Origin: WHSW01 sp963846565 | GTDB taxonomy: Bacteria; Actinomycetota; Thermoleophilia; Solirubrobacterales; 70-9 | Assembly: GCA_963846565.1 (NCBI GenBank) | Contig: CAWJWL010000005.1 | Coordinates: forward strand, 1,426,001-1,490,000 | Length of the DNA: 64,000 bases | Direction of reading: 5' to 3' | In this document: piece by piece, positions 33,209 through 41,483 of the stretch | Position numbering within the stretch: the first letter of the stretch is position 1 | Layout: the number at the start of each line of letters is the position of its first letter | Program-made: the position numbers and the translations under genes | Notes under the pieces: model-generated | The model's input: only the letters and a program-made list of their open reading frames with translations | Told to the model about the DNA's origin: nothing | Databases searched by the model: none

Positions 33209-33957
33209 ACGCGCCGCCTGCACTCGAGGCCGATCGGCTCACGGTCGCTTTCGACGGCAACGTCGCCCTCGACGAGATCTCGCTCGCGATCCCGGCGGGC
33301 GCGAGCGTCGCCCTCCTCGGTCCCAACGGCGCCGGGAAGAGCACGCTCTTCATGGCTGCCGTGGGCCTGGTCCAGCCGCGATCGGGGTCGATCCGAACCG
33401 CGGCCGGGGGCGTCGCATTCGTGCCCCAGCACCTCTCGATCGAGCCCGCGTTTCCGGTCACGGCGCGCGACGTCGTGCGTATGGGGCGCTACCCCGAGGT
33501 CGGCTGGCGGGGTCGCTTCACGTCGCGAGACCACGACCTGGTCGACGCGGCCCTGGTGCGCCTCGGCGTCGAGGCGCTCGCCGAGCGCCGCTTCGGCGAT
33601 CTCTCCGGCGGCCAGCGCCAGCGAGTCCTGCTCGCCCAGGCAACTGCTCAGGAGGCGGACCTGTTGCTCCTCGATGAGCCGTTCACGGGCGTCGACCGCC
33701 CGACCCACGAGACCGTTCGCGAGCTGCTCGCGAACTGGCGGGAAGAGCACCGGACGGTGATCGTCGCCACGCATGACCTCGAGAGCGCCGCCCGCGACTA
33801 CGACCTCGTTCTCGCCCTCAACCGGCGCCTCGTGGCGCTCGGCCCCCCGGCGGAGGTCTGCACCGAGACGGTCCTCGCCGACGCCTTCGCCGGTCACGTG
33901 GTCCGCGTCGGCGAGTTGATCGTCGACATCGCTCACCACCATCACGGAGCCGGCTAG
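33205..33957 (+). CDS. znuC: Metal ABC transporter ATP-binding protein
   Basis: 250 residues; GTG 33205 overlaps the zur stop (GTGA). Walker A GPNGAGKST, Q-loop VPQHLSI, signature LSGGQRQR, Walker B DLLLLDEPF and switch ATHDLES are complete. This ATPase should drive zinc or manganese uptake with the adjacent permease and ZnuA. The C-terminus ends in a His cluster (AHHHHGAG), which could sense or hold metal. Length is normal. Confidence 0.92.
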   Translation: MNAPPALEADRLTVAFDGNVALDEISLAIPAGASVALLGPNGAGKSTLFMAAVGLVQPRSGSIRTAAGGVAFVPQHLSIEPAFPVTARDVVRMGRYPEVGWRGRFTSRDHDLVDAALVRLGVEALAERRFGDLSGGQRQRVLLAQATAQEADLLLLDEPFTGVDRPTHETVRELLANWREEHRTVIVATHDLESAARDYDLVLALNRRLVALGPPAEVCTETVLADAFAGHVVRVGELIVDIAHHHHGAG

Positions 33958-33965
33958 GCACCCTG

Positions 33966-34814
33966 ATGGAGTTCCTCACCGACCCCTTCGATGCCGAGTT
34001 CGTCCGGACCGGGGCGCTCGCCGCCGCCATCGTCGGCGTACTCTGCGGGGTCGTCGGTTGCTACGTGGTCCTGCGGGGAATGGCGCTGATGGCGGACAGC
34101 CTCGCCCACGGAGTCCTCCCGGGAATCGCGGTCGCGTTCATGCTCACGGCGGGCGGATCGGCCGCCGAGGAGCCCAATCAGCTCGCGATCGCTCTCGGCG
34201 CACTCGTCGCCGGCCTGATCACCGCGGGTGGGACGAGCCTGATCCTGCGTCGCAGTCGCCTGCGTGAGGAGACGGCCGCGGCCGTCGTCTTCGTCTTCAT
34301 GCTCGCGCTGGGCGTCGTCCTCATCTCGCGCACCGATGGCTACAGCGTCGACCTGACCGCGTTCCTGTTCGGTGACGTGCTCGGTGTGGACGGCACCGAC
34401 GTCGTCGTCACCGCGATCCTCACCGCGCTCGTCCTCGCGCTCGTCGCCTGGCTCTACCGGCCGTTCCTGCTGCTCGCCTTCGACCGCCAGCGTGCCGCGG
34501 CCCTCGGCCTCCGCGTCGATCTGCTGCAGTTGGTGATGCTGGTGGTGATCACGCTTGCCGTCGTCGTCGGCTTCCGCGTCGTCGGTTCGCTGCTCGTGCT
34601 CGGGATGCTGATGGCGCCGCCCGCCGCGGCGGCTCTCGTGACCAAGCGGCTGCCGTCGATGATGCTGCTCTCCGCCGCGATCGCCGCGATCAGCGCGCCG
34701 ATCGGCCTCCTGCTCTCCTGGCACCTGGACATCGCGGCCGGGGCCTCGATCGTGCTCGTCCCGGTGACCGTGTTCATCGCGCTCCTGATCGTGCGCCCCG
34801 CTCCGCGATACTGA
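33966..34814 (+). CDS. znuB: Metal ABC transporter permease
   Basis: 282 residues with about 8-9 helices of the ABC-3 family. GCYVVLRGMALMADSLAHGVLPG near residue 30 and ALGLRVDLLQLVMLVV plus VGSLLVLGMLMAPPAAAAL near residue 195 are conserved blocks; the latter contacts the ATPase. It starts 8 bp after znuC and completes the transporter with ZnuA. Confidence 0.92.
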   Translation: MEFLTDPFDAEFVRTGALAAAIVGVLCGVVGCYVVLRGMALMADSLAHGVLPGIAVAFMLTAGGSAAEEPNQLAIALGALVAGLITAGGTSLILRRSRLREETAAAVVFVFMLALGVVLISRTDGYSVDLTAFLFGDVLGVDGTDVVVTAILTALVLALVAWLYRPFLLLAFDRQRAAALGLRVDLLQLVMLVVITLAVVVGFRVVGSLLVLGMLMAPPAAAALVTKRLPSMMLLSAAIAAISAPIGLLLSWHLDIAAGASIVLVPVTVFIALLIVRPAPRY

Positions 34815-34818
34815 GTTC

Positions 34819-34968
34819 GTGCTGCCGCTCGCCCACGCGGGCCATTGGGCCATCTACGTCCTCTACGCCGTCCCGGTGCTGATCGTGCTCGGCTCGATCG
34901 TCCTCACCGTCGTCCGCGATCGCCGTCGCGGCCCGGATGATCCAGAGCCCTCCGCGCCCGACCGCTAA
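34819..34968 (+). CDS. Small single-pass membrane protein
   Basis: 49 residues from GTG 34819, 4 bp after the permease stop. One helix (IYVLYAVPVLIVLGSIVLTV) is followed by a short basic-acidic tail (RDRRRGPDDPEPS). The start is His-containing (AHAGHWAIY). Tight spacing suggests it belongs to the zinc uptake operon. The stop overlaps the end of the convergent lipoprotein gene by 4 bp. Confidence 0.5.
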   Translation: MLPLAHAGHWAIYVLYAVPVLIVLGSIVLTVVRDRRRGPDDPEPSAPDR

Positions 34969-35351
34969 GACGCCATCGCCCGCAGCGCGTCTTCGAGTGC
35001 AGCCTGCTGGTCGGGCGTCAGCGTGCCGCCGAAGATGAGCACGACGTTCGCCGCCCGGAAGCAGACGAGAGAGATTCCCTGCTGGCAGCGCTCGTACTCG
35101 GCGAGGCCGGCGTCCGCGTCTTCGAGCACGGTCAGCGAACCGCCGCCGTGGGCGTTTCCCGGCCCCTGCGAGGCCTCGACGGTATGGATGGAGACGCCGC
35201 TGCGCTCCGAGGCGAGCTCGGCGCCCAGCACGAGGCCGGCCCCGCTCGCGTTCGCCTCGGCGACGAAATCCTCCGCGGTGAAAGCCGCGTCCGAGCCGCA
35301 CGCCGCCAGCAGCAGCGCGGTGACGCAGATGATCCAGCGTTTATTGCTCAT
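34965..35351 (-). CDS. Small lipoprotein of unknown function
   Basis: 128 residues from ATG 35351, MSNKRWIICVTALLLAACGSD, with the lipobox LAAC. The mature part has FTAEDFVAEANASGAGLVLG, two cysteines (ERCQQGISLVC) that may pair, and an amphipathic helix QQAALEDALRAM at the end. The family is unknown. It is divergent from the small membrane gene at 35356 with only 4 bp between start codons. Confidence 0.62.
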   Translation of the reverse strand: MSNKRWIICVTALLLAACGSDAAFTAEDFVAEANASGAGLVLGAELASERSGVSIHTVEASQGPGNAHGGGSLTVLEDADAGLAEYERCQQGISLVCFRAANVVLIFGGTLTPDQQAALEDALRAMAS

Positions 35352-35355
35352 CGTT

Positions 35356-35694
35356 ATGGTTGGCGACGTGATTGGTAGGCAAAACCAGTCCCCGGGGCGG
35401 ATTCTGCTCGCCGTCGCGGTGACCCTAGCCCTGTGCGCGCTGCTCGTGCTCGCCGCCGGCCCGTTTGCGGCGCTGCCCGCGATGCTCGCCTTCCTGCCTC
35501 TCATCGCCGGCCACTACCTCGGCGCCGACAAGCTCGACGAGCTGATCGAGCGCCGCCGTGCGGCTTCGCGGCCCCGCCCCGAGCGGGCTCTGCGCACCCG
35601 CGTCCGCCCGCCTCTCTTCGACGTCCGTGGCGGACGTCTGATCGCCTCCTCGCTCGCCAAGCGGCCCCCGCCCGCGGCGATCGCGTACGCCTAG
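35356..35694 (+). CDS. Small membrane protein at head of copper operon
   Basis: 112 residues from ATG 35356 (GTG 35368 also possible). Two short hydrophobic segments (ILLAVAVTLALCALLVLAAG, FAALPAMLAFLPLIAG) precede a basic tail that ends GGRLIASSLAKRPPPA. The last element is similar to the end of the small protein at 38196 (LISEALAGRGPP), so both may be paralogous parts of the copper operon. It is 28 bp upstream of the His-rich protein gene, which has its own AGGAGG site. Confidence 0.55.
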   Translation: MVGDVIGRQNQSPGRILLAVAVTLALCALLVLAAGPFAALPAMLAFLPLIAGHYLGADKLDELIERRRAASRPRPERALRTRVRPPLFDVRGGRLIASSLAKRPPPAAIAYA

Positions 35695-35722
35695 TCCGCG
35701 TCCCGACCCGAGGAGGTAACCG

Positions 35723-36394
35723 ATGTTCCGCCGCCCGGCCGCGGCGGCGGCGCTCGCCGCGATCGCGGCGCTCGCCGTCCCCAGCCTTGCCCTCGCCCAC
35801 GAGGGTAATCCGAACTACAGATCCGAGATCACCGAGATGCCGTCGGGCGTCAGCGCGCAGATGCTCAACTTCGACGACACGCTCGAGGTCGACGTCGAGC
35901 CCGGCCACGAGCTCGTCGTCGACGGCTATGAGGACGAGCCCTACGTTCGCTACCTCGAGGACGGGACGGTCGAGGTCAACCGCAACTCCCCCGCCTACTA
36001 CCTGAACGAGGATCGCTTCGCCGCCGTCGAGACGCCCGAGAGCGCCGACGCCGAGGCGGAGCCGGATTGGGAGCAGGTGGGCGCCCAGGGCACCTACAGC
36101 TGGCACGACCACCGCGTCCACTACATGGCCAAGGACGTCCCGGGCCAGGTCACCGACGAGTCGCAGGAAACGAAGATCTTCGACTGGACGGTGCCGATGG
36201 AGCTCGACGGCGAGAGCGCCGATCTGTCCGGCACCCTGCTGTGGGTCGGGGACGAGGGTGGCGGCATCTCGCCCGCGCTGGTCGGCGGACTCGCCGTCGC
36301 CGTGCTTGGGAGCCTCGCGCTAGCGGTCTGGCGGATCCGGCGGCGGAACGCCAGCCTGCCGGACGAGAGCGAGGAGCGAGCGGAGGCCTGGTGA
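35723..36394 (+). CDS. Membrane-anchored extracytoplasmic protein of the copper operon
   Basis: 223 residues from ATG 35723 with AGGAGG 7 nt upstream. Signal peptide AALAAIAALAVPSLALA, mature start HEGNPNYRSEI, a beta domain, WHDHRVHYMAKDVP near residue 135, and a C-terminal helix (PALVGGLAVAVLGSLALAVW) with basic end. The free N-terminal His and the WHDHRxHYM motif could bind copper. It overlaps the CopC-CopD gene (GTGA). No characterised family known to me, although similar genes sit in front of CopC/CopD in other actinobacteria. Confidence 0.65.
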   Translation: MFRRPAAAAALAAIAALAVPSLALAHEGNPNYRSEITEMPSGVSAQMLNFDDTLEVDVEPGHELVVDGYEDEPYVRYLEDGTVEVNRNSPAYYLNEDRFAAVETPESADAEAEPDWEQVGAQGTYSWHDHRVHYMAKDVPGQVTDESQETKIFDWTVPMELDGESADLSGTLLWVGDEGGGISPALVGGLAVAVLGSLALAVWRIRRRNASLPDESEERAEAW

Positions 36395-38199
36395 GAGGAC
36401 GGACCCCGATCCGCTGCGCGATCGCGGCGCTTGCCGCGACGCTCCTCGTCCCCGCAGTGGCTTCCGCGCACGCGGTGCTCGAGTCGAGCGAACCCGGTCG
36501 CGGGGCGGCACTCGAGCGCTCGCCGGAGGAGGTCTCGGTTCGCTTCAACGAGCCCGTCGAGGCGGCCTTCGGCGGCGTTCGCGTTTACGACCGGGAAGGC
36601 GAGCGGGTGGACTCGGGGGAGGCCTTCCGGCCGCAGGATCGCTCCGATTCGATCGCGGTGAGCCTTCCGTCCGCTCTCCCGGACGGCATCTACACCGCCA
36701 CATACCGGGTCGTCTCCGCAGACTCGCATCCGATCTCGGGAGGCTTCACCTTCACCGTCGGCGACCCGGGCGCGGCGCCTGAGCTCGGTGTCGCCGAGCT
36801 CATCGACGAGGCGGGGGCCGGAACCGGCAGCGATGTGGGCCTCGGAGTCGCGAAGTTCCTCACCTACGTCGCCACCGCCCTCCTCGTCGGCGGGCTCGCG
36901 TTCCTGATCTGGGTCTGGGGCCCGGCACTGGGCGCGGCTGCCGCCGGAGGCGGGCGCTGGGTCACGGCGGCGACCGCCTTCGCCGGGCGCCTGCGGCGGG
37001 TGCTGGTCTTCGCTCTCATCGCGGCCGTCGTCGGCTCGATCGCGGGGATCGTCTTCCAGGGGGCGATCGTCACCGGGGGCGGCGTTGCCGAGGGCCTGCG
37101 CCCCTCCGTCATCGGCGATGTCCTCGGGACCCGCTTCGGCACGATCTGGGCGCTGCGCCTTCTCGACCTCGCCCTGCTCGCCCCGATCCTCCTCATTGCG
37201 GCCTTCGGCATTCGCTACCGGCTGATGCAACCGGTGGAGCTCGGCGCCACCGGCGCCGCCCCCGTCGACCCGCTCCCGCGCAGTGTCCTCGCCGTCCTCG
37301 GGCTCGGGCTCGGGCTCGGCTTCCTCGTGCTCGCACCCGGTCTGGCCGGGCACCCCGGGGCCACGGATCCCCGCTGGGCGTCACTTCTCGCCAGCTTCGC
37401 GCACGTGCTCGCCTTCTCCGTTTGGGCCGGGGGCCTCGCCCTCCTGGTCGGCGCCGTGCCGGCGGCGACCCGAGCGCTCGAGGGCGCCGGGAAGACGAGG
37501 CTCCTGGCGGCGCTCGTCGACCGCTTCTCCGTCGTCGCGCTCGCCGCGGTCGCCGTGCTGCTCGCGAGCGGCGTGATTCAGACGATCCTCCAGCTGGAGG
37601 CCTGGAGCGAGCTGCTCGACACCGGCTACGGGCGCGCGATCCTCGCCAAGGCGGCGCTGCTTGCGATCCTGATCGGGCTCGGCGCGATCAACCGGCAACG
37701 GAACCGCCCGCGTCTGGACGAGCTCGCCCGCTCGGGCACCGAGGCGCCGGGTGACACGGGTCGTCTCCTGCGGCGCACGATGCGCACCGAGGTCGCCCTG
37801 ATCGGCGGCGTGCTGGTCGTGACGGCGCTGCTGACACTTCTCTCGCCCTCGGCCGGCGGTGAGCCTTCGGGCCCCTTTTCGGCCTCGGCGGAGCTCGGGC
37901 CGGCGCAGCTCGAGCTGACCGTCGATCCGGCCACGGCGGGCGCGAACGAGATCCACCTCTACCTCTTCGATCGCGAGGACGGCAGTCAGTACGACGCCGC
38001 GAAGGAGGTCAAGCTCACTGCTGAGCTGCCCGCGTCGGAGATCGGCCCCCTGATCGAGGACGTGACCAAGTCCGGCCCCGGCCACTTCGTCGTCCGCGAT
38101 GCGCAGCTCGGCGTCGCCGGCGATTGGACGCTCGAGCTCATCGCACGTGTCTCCGCGTTCGAGCAGTTCGAGACCGAGGTCGAGGTGCCGATCCGATGA
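36391..38199 (+). CDS. CopC-CopD fusion, copper resistance/uptake protein
   Basis: 602 residues from GTG 36391. After the signal peptide the mature CopC domain starts HAVLESSEPGRGA with the N-terminal copper histidine, and its second His lies in SADSHPISGGFTFTV. From about residue 145 eight helices form the CopD domain (FLTYVATALLVGGLAFLIWVW, GHPGATDPRWASLLASFAHVLAF), with an extracytoplasmic YtkA-like beta domain at the C-terminus (QLELTVDPATAGANEIHLYL). It binds copper outside and moves it across or delivers it to the membrane. It overlaps both neighbours. Confidence 0.9.
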   Translation: MRGRTPIRCAIAALAATLLVPAVASAHAVLESSEPGRGAALERSPEEVSVRFNEPVEAAFGGVRVYDREGERVDSGEAFRPQDRSDSIAVSLPSALPDGIYTATYRVVSADSHPISGGFTFTVGDPGAAPELGVAELIDEAGAGTGSDVGLGVAKFLTYVATALLVGGLAFLIWVWGPALGAAAAGGGRWVTAATAFAGRLRRVLVFALIAAVVGSIAGIVFQGAIVTGGGVAEGLRPSVIGDVLGTRFGTIWALRLLDLALLAPILLIAAFGIRYRLMQPVELGATGAAPVDPLPRSVLAVLGLGLGLGFLVLAPGLAGHPGATDPRWASLLASFAHVLAFSVWAGGLALLVGAVPAATRALEGAGKTRLLAALVDRFSVVALAAVAVLLASGVIQTILQLEAWSELLDTGYGRAILAKAALLAILIGLGAINRQRNRPRLDELARSGTEAPGDTGRLLRRTMRTEVALIGGVLVVTALLTLLSPSAGGEPSGPFSASAELGPAQLELTVDPATAGANEIHLYLFDREDGSQYDAAKEVKLTAELPASEIGPLIEDVTKSGPGHFVVRDAQLGVAGDWTLELIARVSAFEQFETEVEVPIR

Positions 38200-38455
38200 G
38201 CGCCCTCTCGCTCCTCCTCGGCCTGCTGCCGGCGGCCCTCCTCCTCTTCGTCCTCGCCCGCGGCGTCTATCCCGGAGAGGCCGCAATCGAACGCATGCGG
38301 GCGCGACCGGCGCGGCCGAAGCGAGTCGGTTCGACGATCCTCCCGGCCCGGCTGCTACCCCGTCGCGCGCGCAGGCGCTGGGGTCAGCTGATCTCCGAAG
38401 CGCTCGCGGGGCGGGGGCCGCCCCTCCCGGTTCGTGCCGCAATCGCAACCGTTGA
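38196..38455 (+). CDS. Small membrane protein of copper operon, probably frameshifted
   Basis: Starts ATG 38196 inside the CopC-CopD stop (ATGA). One helix (LSLLLGLLPAALLLFVLARG) is followed by YPGEAAIERMRARPARPKR and a basic tail with LISEALAGRGPP. The frame does not stop before the next gene; a missing base in the G-rich run near 38405-38420 would bring TGA 38453 into frame and give about 86 residues. It resembles the protein at 35356 at its C-terminus. Function unknown. Confidence 0.55.
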
Positions 38456-38477
38456 ACCAAGCGCAAAGGAGAATCAG

Positions 38478-39177
38478 ATGTCAATCAAGAAAGCAGCAGT
38501 GATCTTGGCGGGTCTCGCCGCCGTGCTCGCGGCCGCGCCCGCGGCCGCTCACGTGACCGTGCAGCCCGCCACGCAGCCCGCGGGGAGCTTCACCCGCGTC
38601 GACGTCCGCGTTCCGAACGAGCGCGACGACGAGGGCACCGTGAAGGTCGAGGTCGAGTTTCCCGACGGGATCGCATTCGCGTCCTACGAGCCGGTGGCCG
38701 GCTGGGACGTCGAGGTCGAGACGGAGAAGCTCGACGACGCCGATCGACGTGCACGGTGAGGAGGTCACCGAGCAGGTCAAGCAGATCACCTGGACCGGCG
38801 ACGGCAAGGACGGGATCGTTCCGCCCGGCGCCTTCCAGGACTTCGGCGTTTCGCTCCGTACCCCCGACGCCGAGGGTGAGACGCTCACCTTCCCGGCGCT
38901 GCAGACGTACGAGGGCGGCGAGGTGGTGCGCTGGATCGGCAGCGCGGACTCCGAGGAGCCGGCGCCGACGGTGACGCTCACCGCTGCGGAGGAGGAACAC
39001 GGGGCCGAGCCGGCGTCCGGGGAGGAGCCGGAGGACGCCGAGCACGCGGAGGCGGCCGAGGTCACCGTGAGCGACGACGACGGGGGCTCCGACGGCCTCG
39101 CGATCGCCGGGCTCGTGGCCGGCGGGCTCGGGCTGCTGACGGGGGGGGTGGCGCTCTCGCGCTCACGCAAGAGCTGA
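38478..39177 (+). CDS. YcnI/DUF1775 copper chaperone, frameshifted
   Basis: About 232 residues once one extra base near 38740 is removed; ATG 38478 follows AAAGGAGA. Signal peptide, then the mature start AHVTVQPATQPAGSFTRVDV that carries the copper-binding His of this family, RVPNERDDEGTVKVEVEFP, FASYEPVAGWDVEVETEKL, GIVPPGAFQDFGVSLRTPD, and a C-terminal membrane helix (IAGLVAGGLGLLTGGVAL). YcnI-type proteins bind Cu(II) outside the membrane and accompany CopC/CopD, as here. Confidence 0.82.
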
Positions 39178-39195
39178 CCGCGCTTCAAGCCGATC

Positions 39196-39260
39196 CCCAA
39201 GGTCGGATTTCGGGTACCCTAATTAGGGTTACCTAACTCAGCCTGGAATCCGACCTTGGG
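39196..39260 (+). promoter_or_regulatory. efeO leader: iron-box-like site inside a long inverted repeat
   Basis: CCCAAGGTCGGATT (39196-39209) and AATCCGACCTTGGG (39247-39260) form a perfect 14-bp inverted repeat with a 37-nt spacer. The spacer holds TTAGGGTTACCTAA (39224-39237), whose right half matches the DtxR/IdeR iron box. The right arm overlaps the Shine-Dalgarno GGGAGG of efeO, so an RNA hairpin would hide it. Two layers of iron control are possible. Confidence 0.5.
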
Positions 39261-39270
39261 AGGTCCGCTC

Positions 39271-40158
39271 TTGTCCACGCATTCGAGCCCTTCGCGCGCC
39301 GTTGCCCTCGCGCTCACCCTCGCCGCCGCGGCGCTGCTCGCCGCCGGCTGCGGCGAGGACGAGGACTCCGATTCGACGTCGACGGCCGCCGCCGAGGAAA
39401 CGAGCACGACCGCGGCGACCGGCGAGATCGATGCGGCGCTGCTCGACGAAGCGGTGATCGAATACGACGCATACGTCGAGCGGGAGACGGGTGACTTCGT
39501 CGTCGCGACGGAGGAGTTCCTCGCCCCTGTGGAGGCCGGCGACATCGAGGCGGCGAAGGCTGCGTATCCCGGCGCCCGGGTCCACTTCGAACGGATCGAG
39601 CCCGTCGCAGGCGCGTTCGGCGACCTGGACCCGGACATCGACGGCCGCGAGGGAGACATCCCGCCCATGGACTGGGGCGGGTATCACCGGATCGAGAAGG
39701 CGCTGTGGGTCGCCGAGTCCACCGAGGGGCTCGAGGAGACGATCTCAGAGCTCCGCAACGACGTCACCAACCTCGACGACATCGCAATCAAGGCCGAGTT
39801 CGATCCCGAGGAGATCGCGCAGGGATCGGTCGACCTGCTCGCCGAGGTCTCGGCGTCGAAGATCACCGGCGAGGAGGAGCGCTACTCGCACACCGACCTC
39901 TGGGACTTCGAGGCCAACGTCGCCGGGGCCGAGGCGGGTTTCGAGGCGCTCGAGCCGGCGCTCGAGCGGATCGATCCGGATCTGGTGGCGGAGATCGAGG
40001 CGGAGTTCGCGGCGATGTACGAGGTCCTCGACCAGCACCGCGAGGGCGACGGGTTCGTCCTCTACGACACGCTGAGCGAGGAGCAGACGCAGGAGCTCGC
40101 ACAGCAGATCGACACGCTCGGCGAACCGCTCTCGCAGGCACCTTCGCTGGTCGGTTGA
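39271..40158 (+). CDS. efeO: EfeO-type iron uptake lipoprotein (M75 domain)
   Basis: 295 residues from TTG 39271, with GGGAGG 7 nt upstream. Lipobox LLAAGC; the cupredoxin domain of longer EfeO proteins is absent. The M75/imelysin-like helical domain shows ARVHFERIEPVAGAFGDLD, DWGGYHRIEKALW, DLLAEVSASKITGEEERYSH and DLWDFEANVAGAEAGFEAL, with the HxxE-type metal site. It should bind ferrous or ferric iron for the EfeUOB system. No EfeU permease is in the window. It overlaps efeB (TTGA). Confidence 0.9.
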   Translation: MSTHSSPSRAVALALTLAAAALLAAGCGEDEDSDSTSTAAAEETSTTAATGEIDAALLDEAVIEYDAYVERETGDFVVATEEFLAPVEAGDIEAAKAAYPGARVHFERIEPVAGAFGDLDPDIDGREGDIPPMDWGGYHRIEKALWVAESTEGLEETISELRNDVTNLDDIAIKAEFDPEEIAQGSVDLLAEVSASKITGEEERYSHTDLWDFEANVAGAEAGFEALEPALERIDPDLVAEIEAEFAAMYEVLDQHREGDGFVLYDTLSEEQTQELAQQIDTLGEPLSQAPSLVG

Positions 40159-41427
40159 CCGACGAGAAGCGACTCGACATTTCAGCGTCCCGCCGCGGAC
40201 TGACGCGGCGGGGCCTGTTGACGACGGCAGGGGCCGCCGGCGCCGGGCTCGGGCTCGGCGTCGCCGGCTACGCCCTCGGGCAGGAGCGGGCCTCTGGCGA
40301 CGAGGCCGAGGGAACGGGCACGGTCCCGTTCTGGGGCGAGCGCCAGGCCGGGATCGTCACCACCCAGCAGGACCGCCTGTTCTTCGCCGCCTTCGACGTC
40401 ACCGCCGAGGACCGAGCCGAGCTCGAGACGCTCCTTCGTGACTGGACCGTGGCCGCGGCCGCGCTCACTGCCGGCGACCCGGTCGGCTCTCGCAACGACG
40501 AGCCGCTGGTGCCGCCCGACGACACCGGTGAGGCCTTCGGCCACCTGCCGAGCCGGCTCACGATCACGTTCGGCTTCGGGCCGGGGCTGTTCGAGCGCGA
40601 CGGGGTCGACCGGTTCGGCCTGAGCGCGCGGCGCCCGCCGCGAGTTGCAGCAGATGCCGCCGCTGCCGGCCGAGGCGATCGACCCGGAGATCTCGGGCGG
40701 CGACATCTGCGTCCAGGCCTGCTCCGACGATCCGCAGGTCGCCTTCCACGCCGTCCGCAACCTGGCCCGGATCGGCCGCGGCGCGGTGGTGCTGCGCTGG
40801 TCGCAGCTCGGCTTCGGGCGCACGGCGACGACGACCCGCGCCCAGGACACTCCGCGCAACCTGATGGGCTTCAAGGACGGCACCAACAACCTGCGCGCGG
40901 AGGACACCGCCGAGCTCGACGAGTTCGTCTGGGCCGGGGAGGAGGCGCCCGAGTGGCTTCGCGGGGGCAGCTACCTGGTCGCCCGCCGGATCCGGATGCT
41001 GATCGAGAGCTGGGACCGGACCAACCTCCGCGAGCAGGAGCGGGTGATCGGGCGCGAGAAGATGAACGGGGCGCCGCATGGGCAAACGGACGAGTTCGCC
41101 CAACCCGACTTCTCCGCCCGTGGCCCGGAAGGACGCCTGATCGACGGCGATGCCCACATCCGGCTCTCCTCGGGCGACCGGTTGAAAACGAAGATCCTGC
41201 GTCGCGGCTACTCGTTCACCGACGGGTTCGAGGACGTCACCGGGCAACTCGACGCGGGGCTCTTCTTCATCTGCTTTCAGCGCGATCCGAAGCAGTTCGA
41301 GACGATCCAGCGCAGCCTCTCGCCCGACCTGCTGAACGAGTACATCGTCCACACGTCGAGCGCCGTCTTCGCCGTCCCCCGGGGGGTTGCCGAGGGCCAG
41401 TCGATCGGCACAGGCCTGCTCCTCTGA
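40155..41427 (+). CDS. efeB: EfeB-type Dyp peroxidase, Tat-exported, frameshifted
   Basis: About 423 residues once one extra base near 40636 is removed. TTG 40155 overlaps the efeO stop. A Tat signal (SRRGLTRRGLLTTAGA) is followed by QAGIVTTQQDRLFFAAFDV, SRLTITFGFGPGLFE, the distal haem motif MGFKDGTNNL (GxxDG) and the proximal His in DGDAHIRLSS. EfeB is a haem-containing Dyp-type peroxidase that works with EfeO in iron acquisition outside the membrane. A terminator hairpin follows. Confidence 0.85.
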
Positions 41428-41443
41428 TCGCCTGGCCGAACAT

Positions 41444-41480
41444 ACCCGTTCGCCGATGACGGCGAACGGGTACTCGTTTT
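41444..41480 (+). terminator. Rho-independent terminator after efeB
   Basis: ACCCGTTCGCC (41444-41454) and GGCGAACGGGT (41461-41471) form a perfect 11-bp stem with a 6-nt loop, followed by ACTCGTTTT. It is placed 17 nt after the efeB stop. Confidence 0.8.
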
Positions 41481-41483
41481 CAG

